Shown one piece after another: positions 12,804-23,864 of a DNA stretch of 64,000 nt. The notes below the pieces were generated by a model. It saw only the letters and a program-made list of their open reading frames with translations, was not told the DNA's origin and ran no database searches. A program made the translations under genes and the position numbers. Numbering within the stretch: the stretch's first letter is position 1; the number at the start of each line of letters is the position of its first letter. The DNA comes from Episyrphus balteatus (Eukaryota > Arthropoda > Insecta > Diptera > Syrphidae): positions 53,786,552 to 53,850,551 of the forward strand of contig NC_079137.1 of assembly GCF_945859705.1 (NCBI RefSeq). The letters run 5' to 3'.

Positions 12804-14370
12804 AAATAAAATGCACGACTGGGTGGCACGAACTTGCTCTTATTGTTAAAGTTGCTTAAATTGTTAAGACTTTTTATATAGAAATTTGGAAAAAAAATAA
12901 AATTTGTTTCAAAAAAAAAATAAAATAAAATCTGAAATCAAATTTCCCTCCAAAACAAGTAAGCAGTTTTGATTGATATATTAAGATGCATTTTTAGAAA
13001 AAAAATTTCAAAATCGTTAGCGCCGTTTTTTAAAAAACTAATTTTTTAAAAATAATTTTTTGCAAAAAAAGTTTTAAAATTAAATTGGTATGTCATTTTG
13101 TAGAAATCACTAATAATCATCTAAAACCAAAATTTCAAAAAAATTCAATGTCCCGTTTTCGAAAATTTGATTTTTCAAAAAAAAATTTTCAAAATTTTTT
13201 TCAAAACCCAAACATTATTTTTTTTTAAATTTTAGTTCTGGTTTATATTTAAATTATATAAATACTTCTTCACAAAAAGTTTACTTGAAATCGAATTAGT
13301 AGTTTCGGAGATAATCGGATTTGAAAAAAAAAACGGTTCTATGGCAGGTACCGTTAATAATGATTTTCAAAAAAAAATTTTCGTTAGAAGATAGACCTTA
13401 GCCTAAAACTATAATTTGAATTTTTTTTTAACACAATCGTTGAAGATGTTTTCGAGATATTTCAATTTTACTAAAATCGGTATATGACAAGTACCGTTAT
13501 TTTTTGTCCAAAAAAATTAATTCCAAAAACCCCTCTGGAGAGTCGCCAAAAACAAAATTAAACTTTTTTTTTTGTTGCCGAAACAAAAATATACTTTTCG
13601 GAAGGTTTTCGGTGTGATGAACTCAAATTTGAAGTCAAAAAAAATTAATCAGCTCCCGTTTTTGAAATATTACCGTTAGAAAATGCAGTACTTCGGACCT
13701 TATTCTTTTATATAAGGAACATTTTTTGAGCATATTTAGTAACGGTTTTCATAAGTACTACTTACCACCTTTTTAAATCTGTTTAAATCTTTCCGATATT
13801 TTTTTTACTGCCCGAGAGTTGTTTGGCATTTTTATAAATTTTATAACGTCATTATCTTCTATATGATATATGAAGCCAAACCCACTTACTTCAGTTTGAG
13901 ATATCTCGGGCAATATAAAAGATATTGAAAAGATTTAAACAGGTGTCGAAAGATGGAAAACAGTTCTTATAGAAACCGTTACTAAATATGCTCAAACAAT
14001 TTTTTTTATACCAAAGAAGAAGGTCCGAAGAATTCAAAAAACGTATTTTTGCATTTTCTAACTGTAATATCTCAAAAACGGGAGCTGATTAGTTGTTTCT
14101 GACTTCGGATTCGAGTTCAGCACACCAAAACCTTCAGAAAAGTATATTTTTGTTTCGGCAACAAAACCCTTGAAAACCAGTGTAATTGGTCCATCCGTTT
14201 AGGCTGTAGCTCCTTATACAGACAGACAGACAGACAGACGGACTTCCGGGACCCACTTTTTTGGCATTCTCTATCATCGTAATGTCATGGAAAATGTTAT
14301 AACAACTTTTTTTTTTTTTGTACGAATGCATAACTTGATATGTAGGTAGTACCTATATCGCAAGTAAAAA
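12804..14370 (-). mobile_element. Family B copy 1, DINE-1-like element, interrupted
   Basis: This shares ordered similarity with copies at 17,935, 31,186, 36,497 and 41,117. One terminus is AAATAAAATGCACGACTGGG (here near 12,804) and the other is CGCAAGTAAAAA (here ending 14,370). Near the second terminus are a CAGA microsatellite (14,218-14,240), GGACTTCCGGGACCCAC, and ATCGTAATGTCATGGAAAA. The uninterrupted family length is about 950 to 980 bp, so this 1,567-bp copy carries an extra 594-bp foldback insertion at 13,572-14,165. A terminal block with a GTCT microsatellite recalls Drosophila INE-1/DINE-1 elements, which are Helentron-associated; that class is an inference. No coding capacity. 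Confidence 0.7.
13572..14165. mobile_element. Family D foldback element
   Basis: Two arms of about 280 bp are imperfect reverse complements of each other around a centre near 13,865. The left arm starts TTGTTGCCGAAACAAAAATA and the right arm ends with its complement, TATTTTTGTTTCGGCAACAA. Further paired words include GAGCATATTTAGTAACGGTTT and TCTCGGGCAAT/TGCCCGAGA. The unit splits a family B copy, between GAGAGTCGCCAAAAAC and the B word ATTGGTCCATCC, and other B copies lack it. No open frame is present. The exact target duplication could not be fixed because flanking A runs are ambiguous. The structure fits a foldback or long-hairpin MITE. Confidence 0.7.
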
Positions 14371-16925
14371 TCAAAAACTTACTTATTTTTTTTAACATAA
14401 CACTTACCCATTTTAAGATAATGCCTTTGTTTATAAAATTTCAGGAATCCGCAAAAAATAACATTGCAGCTTGATTTATCATCTCAATAAACATATTAAA
14501 ACACTCCCGTATTGCGTTAATATTCAAATCTATACTGAAAAAGGGTATAACGTTTAAGCTCAGTAAGGGAAAAGTATTTTCAAATTAACTCAAAATATAT
14601 GGGTCATTGAGAAAAATTGATAAAGACAAAAGTTGTAGAAAATAATATTTTTTCCAAGTTTTGCTTCAACTTGCGTTAGGCATGAAATAGAGTATTTAGA
14701 TTGTAATCATAGTGGCAGGGGCGTAGGTACCACAAGGTAGTATTATAGGTCCAATTTAGTTCCTTTTATTTTTTCAATATGCAACAAAGAAAATCACCTG
14801 AACGCAATCATGTCAGCAACTTATGGTTTGGCCGTTGGAAACTCAGTTTTAAAATTAGGCGAAATAAGGCTGATCTTCAAGATTTTGTGAAGGACTCCCA
14901 TAACTCTTATCCTTGCAAGCCTAATTTAACTTTAAATTCCAAGATTTAAAATAAAAAATCATAAATTTATGTAATCGAAATAATGTAAAAGCCCTCTGTT
15001 TTTAAAGGTCAAAAGTTTCTTCATACATATTTTTTTCTCTCTGAAAGATAAAGAAAAACCATTATTTTACAAATCTAAAGTTAGCAAACTTTCTATGTAA
15101 ATTTTGTTGTTGAAAATAATTTGTTGCGAAAATAATTTTTGTGGTGTCATTCTAATTTCACCCTTACACCACTCACGCATACAATTCTAAGAAAAACCAT
15201 TAAAATATTCGCTGTGTGCTATCTCTCCACACATTATTTCAATGCTTCAGAATGTCCTTAAATTTAACATTCCTCTACTCATCGGGTCATTTGATTTTTT
15301 CATTGCTATGCCTTATCTGGGAATATTTAACTTTGAACAACATCATCACTCTCCTTTAGACGTCTACGTCTAAATAAAAATAAAAATATAATAAAAAAAA
15401 AATAATATTAAAGCTAACACCCGAGCGTAATATCGAGTAGAAAATATATATATCTAAGTCTACATATGAATTCTAAGGATAACAACATACAGAAAGTTCC
15501 TCACATAGATTTACAATGAGAGACAGAGACTGAGGAGAACCGAGCAGGCATCAGGAACCTACAAAATGTACAAAAGTTAACCTCCGCAGGGAATACACAT
15601 ATTTTTAACATATTTTTCTTCAAACAAAATATTGTACAACAAAGCTACCAGTTAATATCACAACAAATGTTTGCTTAGATTTATCTCAGACACCATTACA
15701 TTAGCTTGCCAAATTATTCATGCAAATGTCTTCAGGGTGGAAAAACAAAAGTCTCATTCCTATGCTCATTGTGCCGCCTTTATTTTCCTTTCGAATGAGC
15801 GAGGAACACCCAGGAACAACTCACAGCATCCAAACATATAGCTATAAAGACACAGAGAGCTATACAGCTTCAGCTCCAGATCCCAGCTCCTGTTTTTCAG
15901 TTCCGTATACTTTTCTGGGAAAAGTTAAATCGTATCCACATGGCATAAACGTTCTTCACACTAAGTAAGATTCCACTCCACCATAAATATTTCTGTTTTT
16001 GTTTTTTTTTTTGTTTGCTGTATATTTTTAGGAGTTTTTTGTTGGTATAATATGAGTGTGTTGATGCAGGAGAAAAATAAAATATAAAAAAAAAAAAATA
16101 TTCAAATATACGTAAATATGCGCTCGTGACAAGTAAAAATGCCAATATCTTACTTTAAACATTCTAACGTGAGAGGACCGACATTTTTCTTAAAGTGTCT
16201 TTAACATCCGTTTGTATTCTTCGAAATATGTGTGTATTAGAAATGCAATGTTGAATTTTTTATAAAAAGACTAATTTGCATTGAATTTTACATACAAAAA
16301 AACTTTGTAGAATGTGAAAAATTGATGTTCTAAAATGTAGCATGAAATTGCTCTCGGGCAAAATTTAATAACGGTTTTGACTCACTGAACTAAAAGATTT
16401 TATAAAGTGTTAATTTAATTTTCACGCTAATAGCTAACGACTCTAATTTGGATTTGAATTCAGTATGTGAAAAATAAATTAAAAAAAAAAAATGTAGAGT
16501 CATCTGGGAATTTGGGCTATAGCCATGGCAACGTGAATCCCCTCTAGGAAGTTATTGGTATTATTTATTGTCGAATTCTAAAAAAGTTAGCGAAGAATAA
16601 GGGGATTTAAAAATTTAATATCTCAGGATATTTTGTTGGGCCTTATTTCATTTCATTTTTTCAATATAATTTCTTTATGAAATAAATCCTTAACGAAATA
16701 TGAACTCAAGACTAGTTTTAAGACTTAATTTAAATAAAATTATTTTAAAAGGAATTTGGGGTCTTTTTTTTCATTTTTTGTAATTTATATTTTATTTTTT
16801 CCAAAATAAAGTCAAAACAAGTTAGGACCTTATTTCATATATTTTTTAGGAATTATTTCATTTCGGTAAGACCATATTTCATTAAAGCATAATTTCACTA
16901 GGAAAAAAATCCCCAAAAAAAAAAA
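14371..16925. other. Stretch with no recognised gene
   Basis: Most is AT-rich. The interval from about 15,470 to 15,970 has more even composition and an 82-codon open frame without recognisable domains, which I do not call as a gene. An RFX-like site is listed separately. Confidence 0.4.
16519..16532. promoter_or_regulatory. X-box-like (RFX) motif
   Basis: The 14 bases ATAGCCATGGCAAC match the palindromic X-box GTTGCCATGGCAAC at 12 of 14 positions, with one complete half-site. X-boxes are bound by RFX factors in ciliated sensory neurons of flies. A single match of this kind may be chance. Confidence 0.2.
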
Positions 16926-17934
16926 TAAGGCATCAATCTTATTTTTTATTTTATTGTTGCCTTATTAAAATTCATTCTCTTAAATTAGTTCATGCCCGGT
17001 TCAATCCGGTAACTGGAAGACACAAATTCGAAAGAACTTAAAAAGTTCTTCGACAATGAACGTTCAAGCCATCACAATCTTTGACCATGATAGAATAGCG
17101 CGCCGCCGCCCTAGAGCCAAATCTTCAATTTTGTCTGTTGGAAGATTAAATTTGGTATGTGCCAGTTTGCTCTGACAGTTGAGTTATTTGCAATCGAAAT
17201 CTATTTTCGGTTTCTAGATATGAGATCAGAGTGAAGAGGCCAATGCATTCAGCTAAAAAAAATACAAATTTATTTTTTTACGATTTTCGAAAATTATTAT
17301 TTTTTAAAATTTTCTCCAAATCCATGGAACGAGATATCAAAAGAAAGGACTTTTTAGACTCTATTTATAACCGAAAACAAAAAGTTTGTAGGAGTTCGGG
17401 TTGATAAATTATTTGCAATCGAAATATAATAAATAATTTTTGTTTTTTTTTTTTTTCGGAATCATATATTTTCGCATCAAAAAAAAATTTTGGTTTACAG
17501 ATATGACATCACAGTGGAAAGGCCATTGCATTCAGCTAAAAAAAAAATACAAATTTATTTTTTTAAGATTTTCGAAAATTATCCAAAGGGTACCCCTTGT
17601 CTAAAAATTCGGAATTTTAAAAGATTTTCTCCAAATGCATCGAATGAGACATCAAAAGAAAGTACTCTTTAGACTCTATTCATAACTGAAAAACCAAAAG
17701 TTTGTAAGAGTTCGGATTGCTGAATTATTTGCAATCCAAATATTTTAAGCTATTGCATTGATTTTGTCGCGGGATTAGGGCGTGGGGACCGAATGAAGAA
17801 ATTTCGTAACGAAAAAACCTATACATTTACCTAAATTACTCTATGATTAAAGTGAAACGATAAGCTTTCCAATGATATAAAATTTACTATAAATTGTCAA
17901 ATAAAAGAATAGCCCAAGTTGAAATGGAAGAAAA
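16926..17934 (+). repeat. Family A repeat, first tandem copy
   Basis: A repeat of about 1 kb that starts TAAGGCATCAATCTTATTTT and ends near AGTTGAAATGGAAGAAAAA. It is present again at 18,887-19,728 joined to 23,612-23,864. Inside are shorter tandem units of roughly 220 to 320 bp, each with a TTATTTGCAATC(G/C)AAAT word (17,186; 17,409; 17,725), an AGATATGA(G/C)ATCA word and a GCATTCAGCTAAAAAA word. There is no coding frame. It serves as an intact reference showing the pre-insertion sequence for element E (AAGT at 17,660-17,663) and for the 46-bp hairpin insertion. Confidence 0.8.
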
Positions 17935-18886
17935 ATAAAATGCACGACTGGGTCGCACGAACTTGCTCTTAGAGTTGAAGTTGCTTAAATTTTTAAGACT
18001 TTTTATATAGAAATTTGGAAAAAAAATAAAATTCGTTTAAAAAAAAAAATAAAATAAAATCTGAAATTAAATTGCCCTCCAAAACAAGTATGCAGTTTTG
18101 ATTGATATATTAAGATGCATTTTTAGAAAAAAAATTTTCAAAATCGTTAGAGCCGTTTTTTAAAAAACTAATTTTTTATAAATAATTTTTTGGAAAAAAA
18201 GTTTTAAAATAAAATTGGTATGCCATTCTTTAGAAATCACTAATCAACATCTAAAAACGAAATTTCCAAAAAATTCAATGTCCCGTTTTCGAAAATTTGA
18301 TTTTTCAAAAAAAAAATTTCAAATTTTTTTTAAAAATCCAAAAATTATTTTTTTCCAAATCTTATTTTTGGATTATATTTAAATTATATAAATGCTTCTT
18401 CACAAAAAGTTTCGTTGAAATCGAATAAGCAGTTTCGGAGATAATCGGATTTGAAAAAACGGTTTTATGGCAAGTACCGTTAATAATGATTCTCAAAAAA
18501 AAATTTTTTCACTGAAAGATAAACCTTAGTTTAAAACTACTGCTTGAATTTTTTAAACAAAATCTTTGGAGCCGTTTTTGAGATATTTCAATTTTACTAA
18601 AATCGGTATATGACAAGTACCGTTATTTTTGGTCCAAAAAAATTAATTCCAAAAACCCCTCTGGAGAGTCGCCAAATAACGCTACATACCAAGTTTGACA
18701 TTAATCGGTCCATCCGTTTAGGCTGTAGCTCCTTATACAGACAGACAGACAGACAGACAGACGGACTTCCGGGACCCACTTTTTTGGCATTGTCTACCAT
18801 CGTAATGTCATGGAAAAATGTTATCTCAACTTTTTTTTTTTTGTACGAATGCATAACTTGATATATACCTATATCGCAAGTAAAAA
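17935..18886 (-). mobile_element. Family B copy 2, uninterrupted
   Basis: A complete-looking copy of about 952 bp, from ATAAAATGCACGACTGGGTC to ATATCGCAAGTAAAAA, with the CAGA microsatellite at 18,737-18,760. It lies exactly between the two family A copies. The sequence at 23,864 shows the A end running on without B, so B joins here at a defined edge. This copy is the best reference for the family's length. The interior has repeated blocks of the type AACGGYTCTAACGATTTTG and TTTTCGAAAATTTGA, and no open frame. Confidence 0.75.
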
Positions 18887-19728
18887 TAAGGCATCAATCT
18901 TATTTTTTATTTTTTTGTTGCCTTATTAAGATTCATTCTCTTAAATTAGTTCATGCCCGGTTCAATCCGGTAACGGGAAAACACAAAAAAAATTGTTTAA
19001 CTAATTCCACCCACAACTAGAACCTCAACCCACCACTACTTGAACGTTCAAGCCATCACAATCTTTGACCATGATGGAATAGCCGCCCTAGAGCCTAATC
19101 TTCAATTTTGTCTGTTGGAAGAGTAAATTTGGTATGTGCCAGTTTGCTCTGACAGTTGAGTTATTTGCAATCGAAATCTATTTTCGGTTTACAGATATGA
19201 GATCACAGTGAAGAGGCCAATGCATTCAGTTAAAAAAAAATACAAATTTATTTTTTTAAGATTTTCGAAAATTATCCAAGGGTTACCCCTTGTCTACAAA
19301 TTCGGAAATTTCAAAGATTTTCTCCATCATCACTGTGATGACCATCAGCTTGCTTGCTGATGGTCATCACAGTTTCTCCAAATGCGAATGAGACATGAAA
19401 AGAAAGGGCTCTTTAGACTATATTTATAACTGAAAACAAAAAGTTTGTAGGAGTTCGGGTTGCTGAATTATTTGCAATCGAAATATAATAATTAATTGTT
19501 TTTTTTTTTTTTTTTTTTTCTTTCGGAATCATATATTTTCGCATCAAAGTGCCGAAACAAGTTTTGGTTTACAGATATGAGATCACAGTGGAAAGGCCCT
19601 TGCATTCAGCTAAGAAAATTACAAATTTATTTTTTTAAGATTTTCGAAAATTACCTATCAATTGTCTAAAAATTCGGAATTTTCAAAAATTTTCTCCAAA
19701 TGCATCGAATGAGACATCAAAAGAAAGT
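18887..19728 (+). repeat. Family A repeat, second copy, left part
   Basis: This is colinear with 16,926-17,660 (TAAGGCATCAATCTTATTTT start, GCCCGGTTCAATCCGGTAAC, then TTATTTGCAATCGAAAT units) and stops at the left target duplication AAGT of element E. It carries its own 46-bp hairpin insertion near 19,350. The remaining part of this copy resumes at 23,612. Confidence 0.8.
19327..19372. mobile_element. 46-bp perfect hairpin insertion with 8-bp target duplication
   Basis: The arms 19,333-19,349 and 19,356-19,372 (CTGTGATGACCATCAGC and its exact complement) flank a 6-base loop. The 46-bp insert is bordered by TTTCTCCA on both sides (19,319-19,326 and 19,373-19,380). Other family A units read TTTTCTCCAAATGC with no insert, so the duplication is directly visible. 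An 8-bp duplication fits hAT-type transposition, but the insert is far shorter than a normal MITE. It may be the paired ends left after internal deletion, or a repair product. Confidence 0.75.
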
Positions 19729-20339
19729 GAATCGTTTATTTCAGAAACAGCATAAGTCCATGAGCACTAACTTTTCAATAGCAACAAAAAAACTGTTTTT
19801 TATGTTAAAACTCCACAACACTTCAAATTTAGAGTATGCCGATTTATAATCTAGCTGTGTAACGAATTTGGTAATAAAATATTATACTTTGTTGTACATC
19901 CCAAAATTTTACTCGACCGACTCTTCTACCCTCTATCAAATAACGTTTACAGACCCATCAGCTAATACGGGGTAGTGGTCTGACGAATTGTTCAAGAGCG
20001 TTGATAACTATTTAGGCCTTATAGATTACCATGCTTAGCTCGCCGAGGGTGGGGTGGGATCTTGTTATCCGCTAATGAACTTGTTACTTCTTTTTTAAAG
20101 ACCTACGTCTGAGATGGTATTTGACGGTTTGGATTATCCTCTTTAAAAGAGTAGGACCCGAATCTTTATTTCCGATTTATATTCATACACACGTAGAGGA
20201 GGACAGAGATCTTCGTGTCCTCGAGCATTCTCTTAACCCGCCCTAATAAAACTTTTCAAAAACCAACGTCTTCGAAAAGCTCCTGCGCTATTACAGCATG
20301 CTCTTAAAAAAAATCTATAGTAATAGCCCTTTTTGTAAA

Positions 20340-21522
20340 AGGGAGATAAAATCCCCCTTTATAATAAATTCAGGAACTTCACTTCATCCTATCTCCTTCA
20401 CTTCCCAAAAAAAAATCTAAACTTCCATACTTATTTAAAATTTCTATAAATCAAACCAAAAAAAAAATATATCACCACAGTTGGCAACCATAGATCCACT
20501 ATCATATCAAACCATCAAAACGATTCGAATTAAAATTGTCTCCCAACTTCCAATTCATAAAAAAAAATTATCAAATTTAATCTTAATTCGATTCAAAATC
20601 AGTTTATTTATTTCATTTAAACTCACTTAAATAATATTAAACCATAACCTTTATTCATACCCATTCATCGTTTCCACAAAAAAAAGTATTTCAATAAAAA
20701 GAAAATAATTATTCTCAAAAAAAATTAACGTCTTCTATAATCTTCTCTCAAAAACCAAAATTTAATTACTCTCTCAATAAAGATATAAAAAAAACATCGA
20801 AGCCGCTCTAACTTGTTTCAAATAGAGTGTACTTCTCGATATGTTTATATTTCTTTACGTTAATTTGTTATCTTTGTTTTGTTTTGATCTCTCATTCGTT
20901 ACTTTTTCTTAAACTTTCATTTCTTTTCGGTTTTATCCTTTTTTGTTTAAATTCATGCTTTTATTTATTGTTCTTCTTGTTTGTAAGAATTTATCATTTC
21001 TTCTTTCGACCGTATTCGTTTAATTTTGTTTTTCATTTAAAATTTGAATATATATGCATGTTTAATAAAAAATTTATAAAAAGCAAAAAAATACACTTAC
21101 CAGCTCCAATATGTTGTGCACAGCATCTTGTAGCGCCGGAGATTGCTAAACGTTGATTGATGAAAAATAAAAACATATGCATATATACACTGAAGGGAAT
21201 TTTACCGAATAAAAGAAGTAACCGATTTAAAAAAAAAACTTGTTTCGCAACCAAAAAAAAGAATAATTAAAAAGAACGACAGATGGGATGTTACACTATT
21301 CTTAATTAAAAAAAAAAATCTCTTTTTTTTTTGTATTCGTTAATTTTCTTAATTCTTATTCACCAATTTTCTCAATTCTTAAATTTTCTTTTTTTTTTTT
21401 TTTAATTTTTAATTCACTTAATTTATTTTCTTTTTTTTTTTATGGCAATTTTCGATAAATTTATTTTAATTCAACTATGTTTCTTTAAAGTAATTTAGAC
21501 CGCAACAAAAAAAAATTTATTT

Positions 21523-21556
<34 letters not shown>

Positions 21557-21770
21557 CTTTACTTTTGTTTACTTTTTTTTTATACTATAACTATCTCTTT
21601 TTTTTGTGTTATCTCTTTCTTTTTCCGATAATTTACTTTTCTTTTTTTTTTACGGATTTGTCTCTTTCTTTTGTTTTAACTATTGTTAACTTTTTTTTTG
21701 CACTTTTCTTTATAATTTTCTTTTATTTCTATCGCACTTTTAATGTGATGTTGATTTCACCTATGATAGG
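20340..21770. other. G-poor, strand-asymmetric tract inside element E
   Basis: The plus strand is nearly devoid of G across about 1.4 kb. The first part (to about 20,820) is A-rich with C, the second is T-rich with C, including a T run of about 27 at 21,525-21,551. A short segment near 21,098-21,160 breaks the pattern with even composition. Open frames here encode low-complexity F/L/I-rich peptides that follow from the T content, so I do not call genes. Confidence 0.6.
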
Positions 21771-23016
21771 CCTGTAGAGCAAGGAGGGATTTCCCTCACT
21801 TGCAAATTCTCTAGCTTGGTTCTTTTTTTCTTGATATGCAGATCTTGATATTTAGATGTATAGATGTATTCGATAAAGTTAAAAATCCTTTTGATCGATA
21901 AACCAAACCTAATCGATTAAATAAATTTGTCTATAATAAATTCGGTTTTTATATAATTTATATGTTAAAATATTACCTTTTTAAGAGATTTTTGGTTTTT
22001 TTCGAGATTCTCTGTTCAAATTTATTTTGTCTGGTTGCCGAGTAGGTAACGAACAGAGAAAAAACTTGAAATGGGCGTAACTGAAAAATTGAAAGGGGCG
22101 AAGAAATGGCTTTAATTTTATTTTATATTTTTAACTTTTTACTTCGGATTAGCCCATCCCTTACCTTTATAGTTTTTTTTTTTTTTGAAACTTGTTTTTC
22201 TTTTTGAAAATTCCGTCAGCTTTATCGGCTTTTTGGACCATGCCAGTGCATGGAAATGTGTTTCGTCCGACCCTGACGAAAGCTGGAACACTGATTGGAT
22301 CTTGGAGGTCGTTTGTCAAAAAGAAAGACAAAATGTTCTTATAAGAACAATGGGTAACGCTGGACAGGATAAATTTCTATAAATTCTATTTTTGGTTGGT
22401 TTTTCTATGGGCCTTACCTTGAGTTAATGCAGCACGCCGAGCAAAAATAATTGATTTTTACGTTGCCCGAGGCCACACAAAAAAGTTCCAATTTAACCAC
22501 AATTCTTGTTTCTTTTAAACTAAGTATTCTTTTTTTTTCTTTTAAGTTCTTTTATTCTGCGTACTTGTAATGCTCTTACGTGCGAATTCTTTTGAAAGAA
22601 GGTGACTGGCTTGCCTGACGTCTTGATCGAAAAGAAAGTTATCGAGAGCATGTAACATTCTAGTCACATGGTGATTAGGCCTGGAATAATTTGAAATGGA
22701 TCAAAAACGGATATGTGCAGCTTTTTGTACGTGGTAATTTGGAAAAATGTAGTCTGTATTATCGACAAACTTTATTCTGGTAACAGAATGCTGATTGCAA
22801 AAGTAAGCGACAATAACTTAACGAAAACAAGATTTGTAGGTTCTTGAACAGTTTAGAGAATTTTGAAACTGGATTTTATTTTGAAGATTCTTATAAATCT
22901 TTTTATTAGCATCAATAGTTTGAGAATCGTTTCCTACAGCTGAAGACGCATTTAAAAATCTTAAAAATATAAACTTTTTTTCAAGTCTTAGCGGGTTTTT
23001 AAGCCTTTAAAGTCGC

Positions 23017-23045
23017 TGGACTTATGTCGTTTCTGAAATAAACGA
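23017..23045 (-). repeat. Internal copy of the element E terminus
   Basis: TGGACTTATGTCGTTTCTGA and the following AATAAACGA match the right inverted end at 23,580-23,611 with two changes, in the same orientation. This suggests duplication of the right end, with the roughly 530 bp between holding two tandem units. Confidence 0.75.
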
Positions 23046-23079
23046 ATTTTTGTTGGTAAAACTTTTGTTTTCATCTAGA

Positions 23080-23440
23080 CATAGCTTTTGAACCCTTCTT
23101 CTGATTTTAATGAATAAAATAGCAGTAGATAGATTAAATCTTTACCTTTTCATTGATGTACAATTTTAAAGCTTGCGTGTCATGATGGCTGCCAAAATAA
23201 TTAAAAACTGGTAAAATGTCATATATTCAAGAGTAAAACACGCTGCCACCGCGAGGAAATCTGGTTATAACTTTTGAACCCTGAGTTCAATTTTAATGAA
23301 TTTAATAGATATATAGATAGAGTAATTCCTAACCTTTCTATAGATGTATAACAAAAGGGCATGCGTGTCAAGATTGCTGCCAAAATAATTTAAATAATAA
23401 TTTAAAAAATAATTTAATTAAAAAGTCATGTATTTAACAG
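23080..23440 (+). repeat. Two tandem units of about 185 bp in element E
   Basis: The words CTTTTGAACCCT, TTTTAATGAAT, GCGTGTCA and GCTGCCAAAATAATT occur in the same order twice (about 23,085-23,200 and 23,270-23,385). They lie between the internal and the terminal copy of the right end. Confidence 0.65.
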
Positions 23441-23611
23441 TCAAAAATGTTGTCACCGGGTGAAATATTTCCATATATTTTTCGTATTTTGGGGGGTCTG
23501 ACATACTTAAATTTTTTTCCAGAAGATGAATAACTATACATAAATGAGAAATTTCCAAAAAAAAAAAATTTGGGAAAAATGGACTTATGCTGTTTCTGAA
23601 ATAAACGATTC

Positions 23612-23864
23612 AAGTACTCTTTAGACTCTATTTAGGAGTTTGTAGGAGTTCGGATTGCTGAATTATTTGCAATCCAAATATTTTAAGCATTGATTTTGTC
23701 GCGGGATTAGATCGTGGGGACCGAATGAAGAAATTTCGTAACGAAAAAACCTACATTTACCTAAATTACACTATGATTAAAGTGAAACGATAAGCTTTCC
23801 AATGATATAAAATTTACTATAAATTGTCAAATAAAAGAATAGCCCAAGTTGAAATGGAAGAAAA
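23612..23864 (+). repeat. Family A repeat, second copy, right part
   Basis: This resumes at the right AAGT duplication of element E and is colinear with 17,660-17,934 through GATTTTGTCGCGGGATTAG and AGTTGAAATGGAAGAAAAA. Beyond 23,864 the sequence continues as AAAGTTGAAGAAAATTTATT, with no family B element, unlike the first copy. Confidence 0.8.

Larger units (their letters stand above)
19729..23611. mobile_element. Element E, unclassified 3.9-kb DNA transposon
   Basis: A 3,883-bp unit with perfect 32-bp inverted ends (19,729-19,760 and 23,580-23,611; outermost bases GAATCGTTTATTTCAGAAAC) and a 4-bp direct duplication AAGT on each side. Joining the flanks restores family A sequence exactly as in the uninterrupted copy at 17,660. 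No transposase was recognised; open frames are short and biased by composition. The interior holds a GC-richer left arm (19,900-20,290), a G-poor tract (20,340-21,770), a mixed segment (22,180-22,700), an internal copy of the terminus (23,017-23,045) and two 190-bp repeats near the right end. A 4-bp duplication is known for Sola, Ginger and Chapaev-type elements; none is supported by sequence here. Confidence 0.85.

Noticed and set aside
16993..17011. tRNA B-box-like GGTTCAATCC in family A, suggesting a SINE or tRNA
   Set aside because: No A box lies at the right distance, no cloverleaf can be formed and no poly-A or tail structure is present; the second copy at 18,955 behaves the same.
20827..21156. 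109-codon hydrophobic open frame resembling a membrane protein
   Set aside because: It lies in a T-rich, G-poor tract, starts at GTG, and its F/L/I content follows from base composition.
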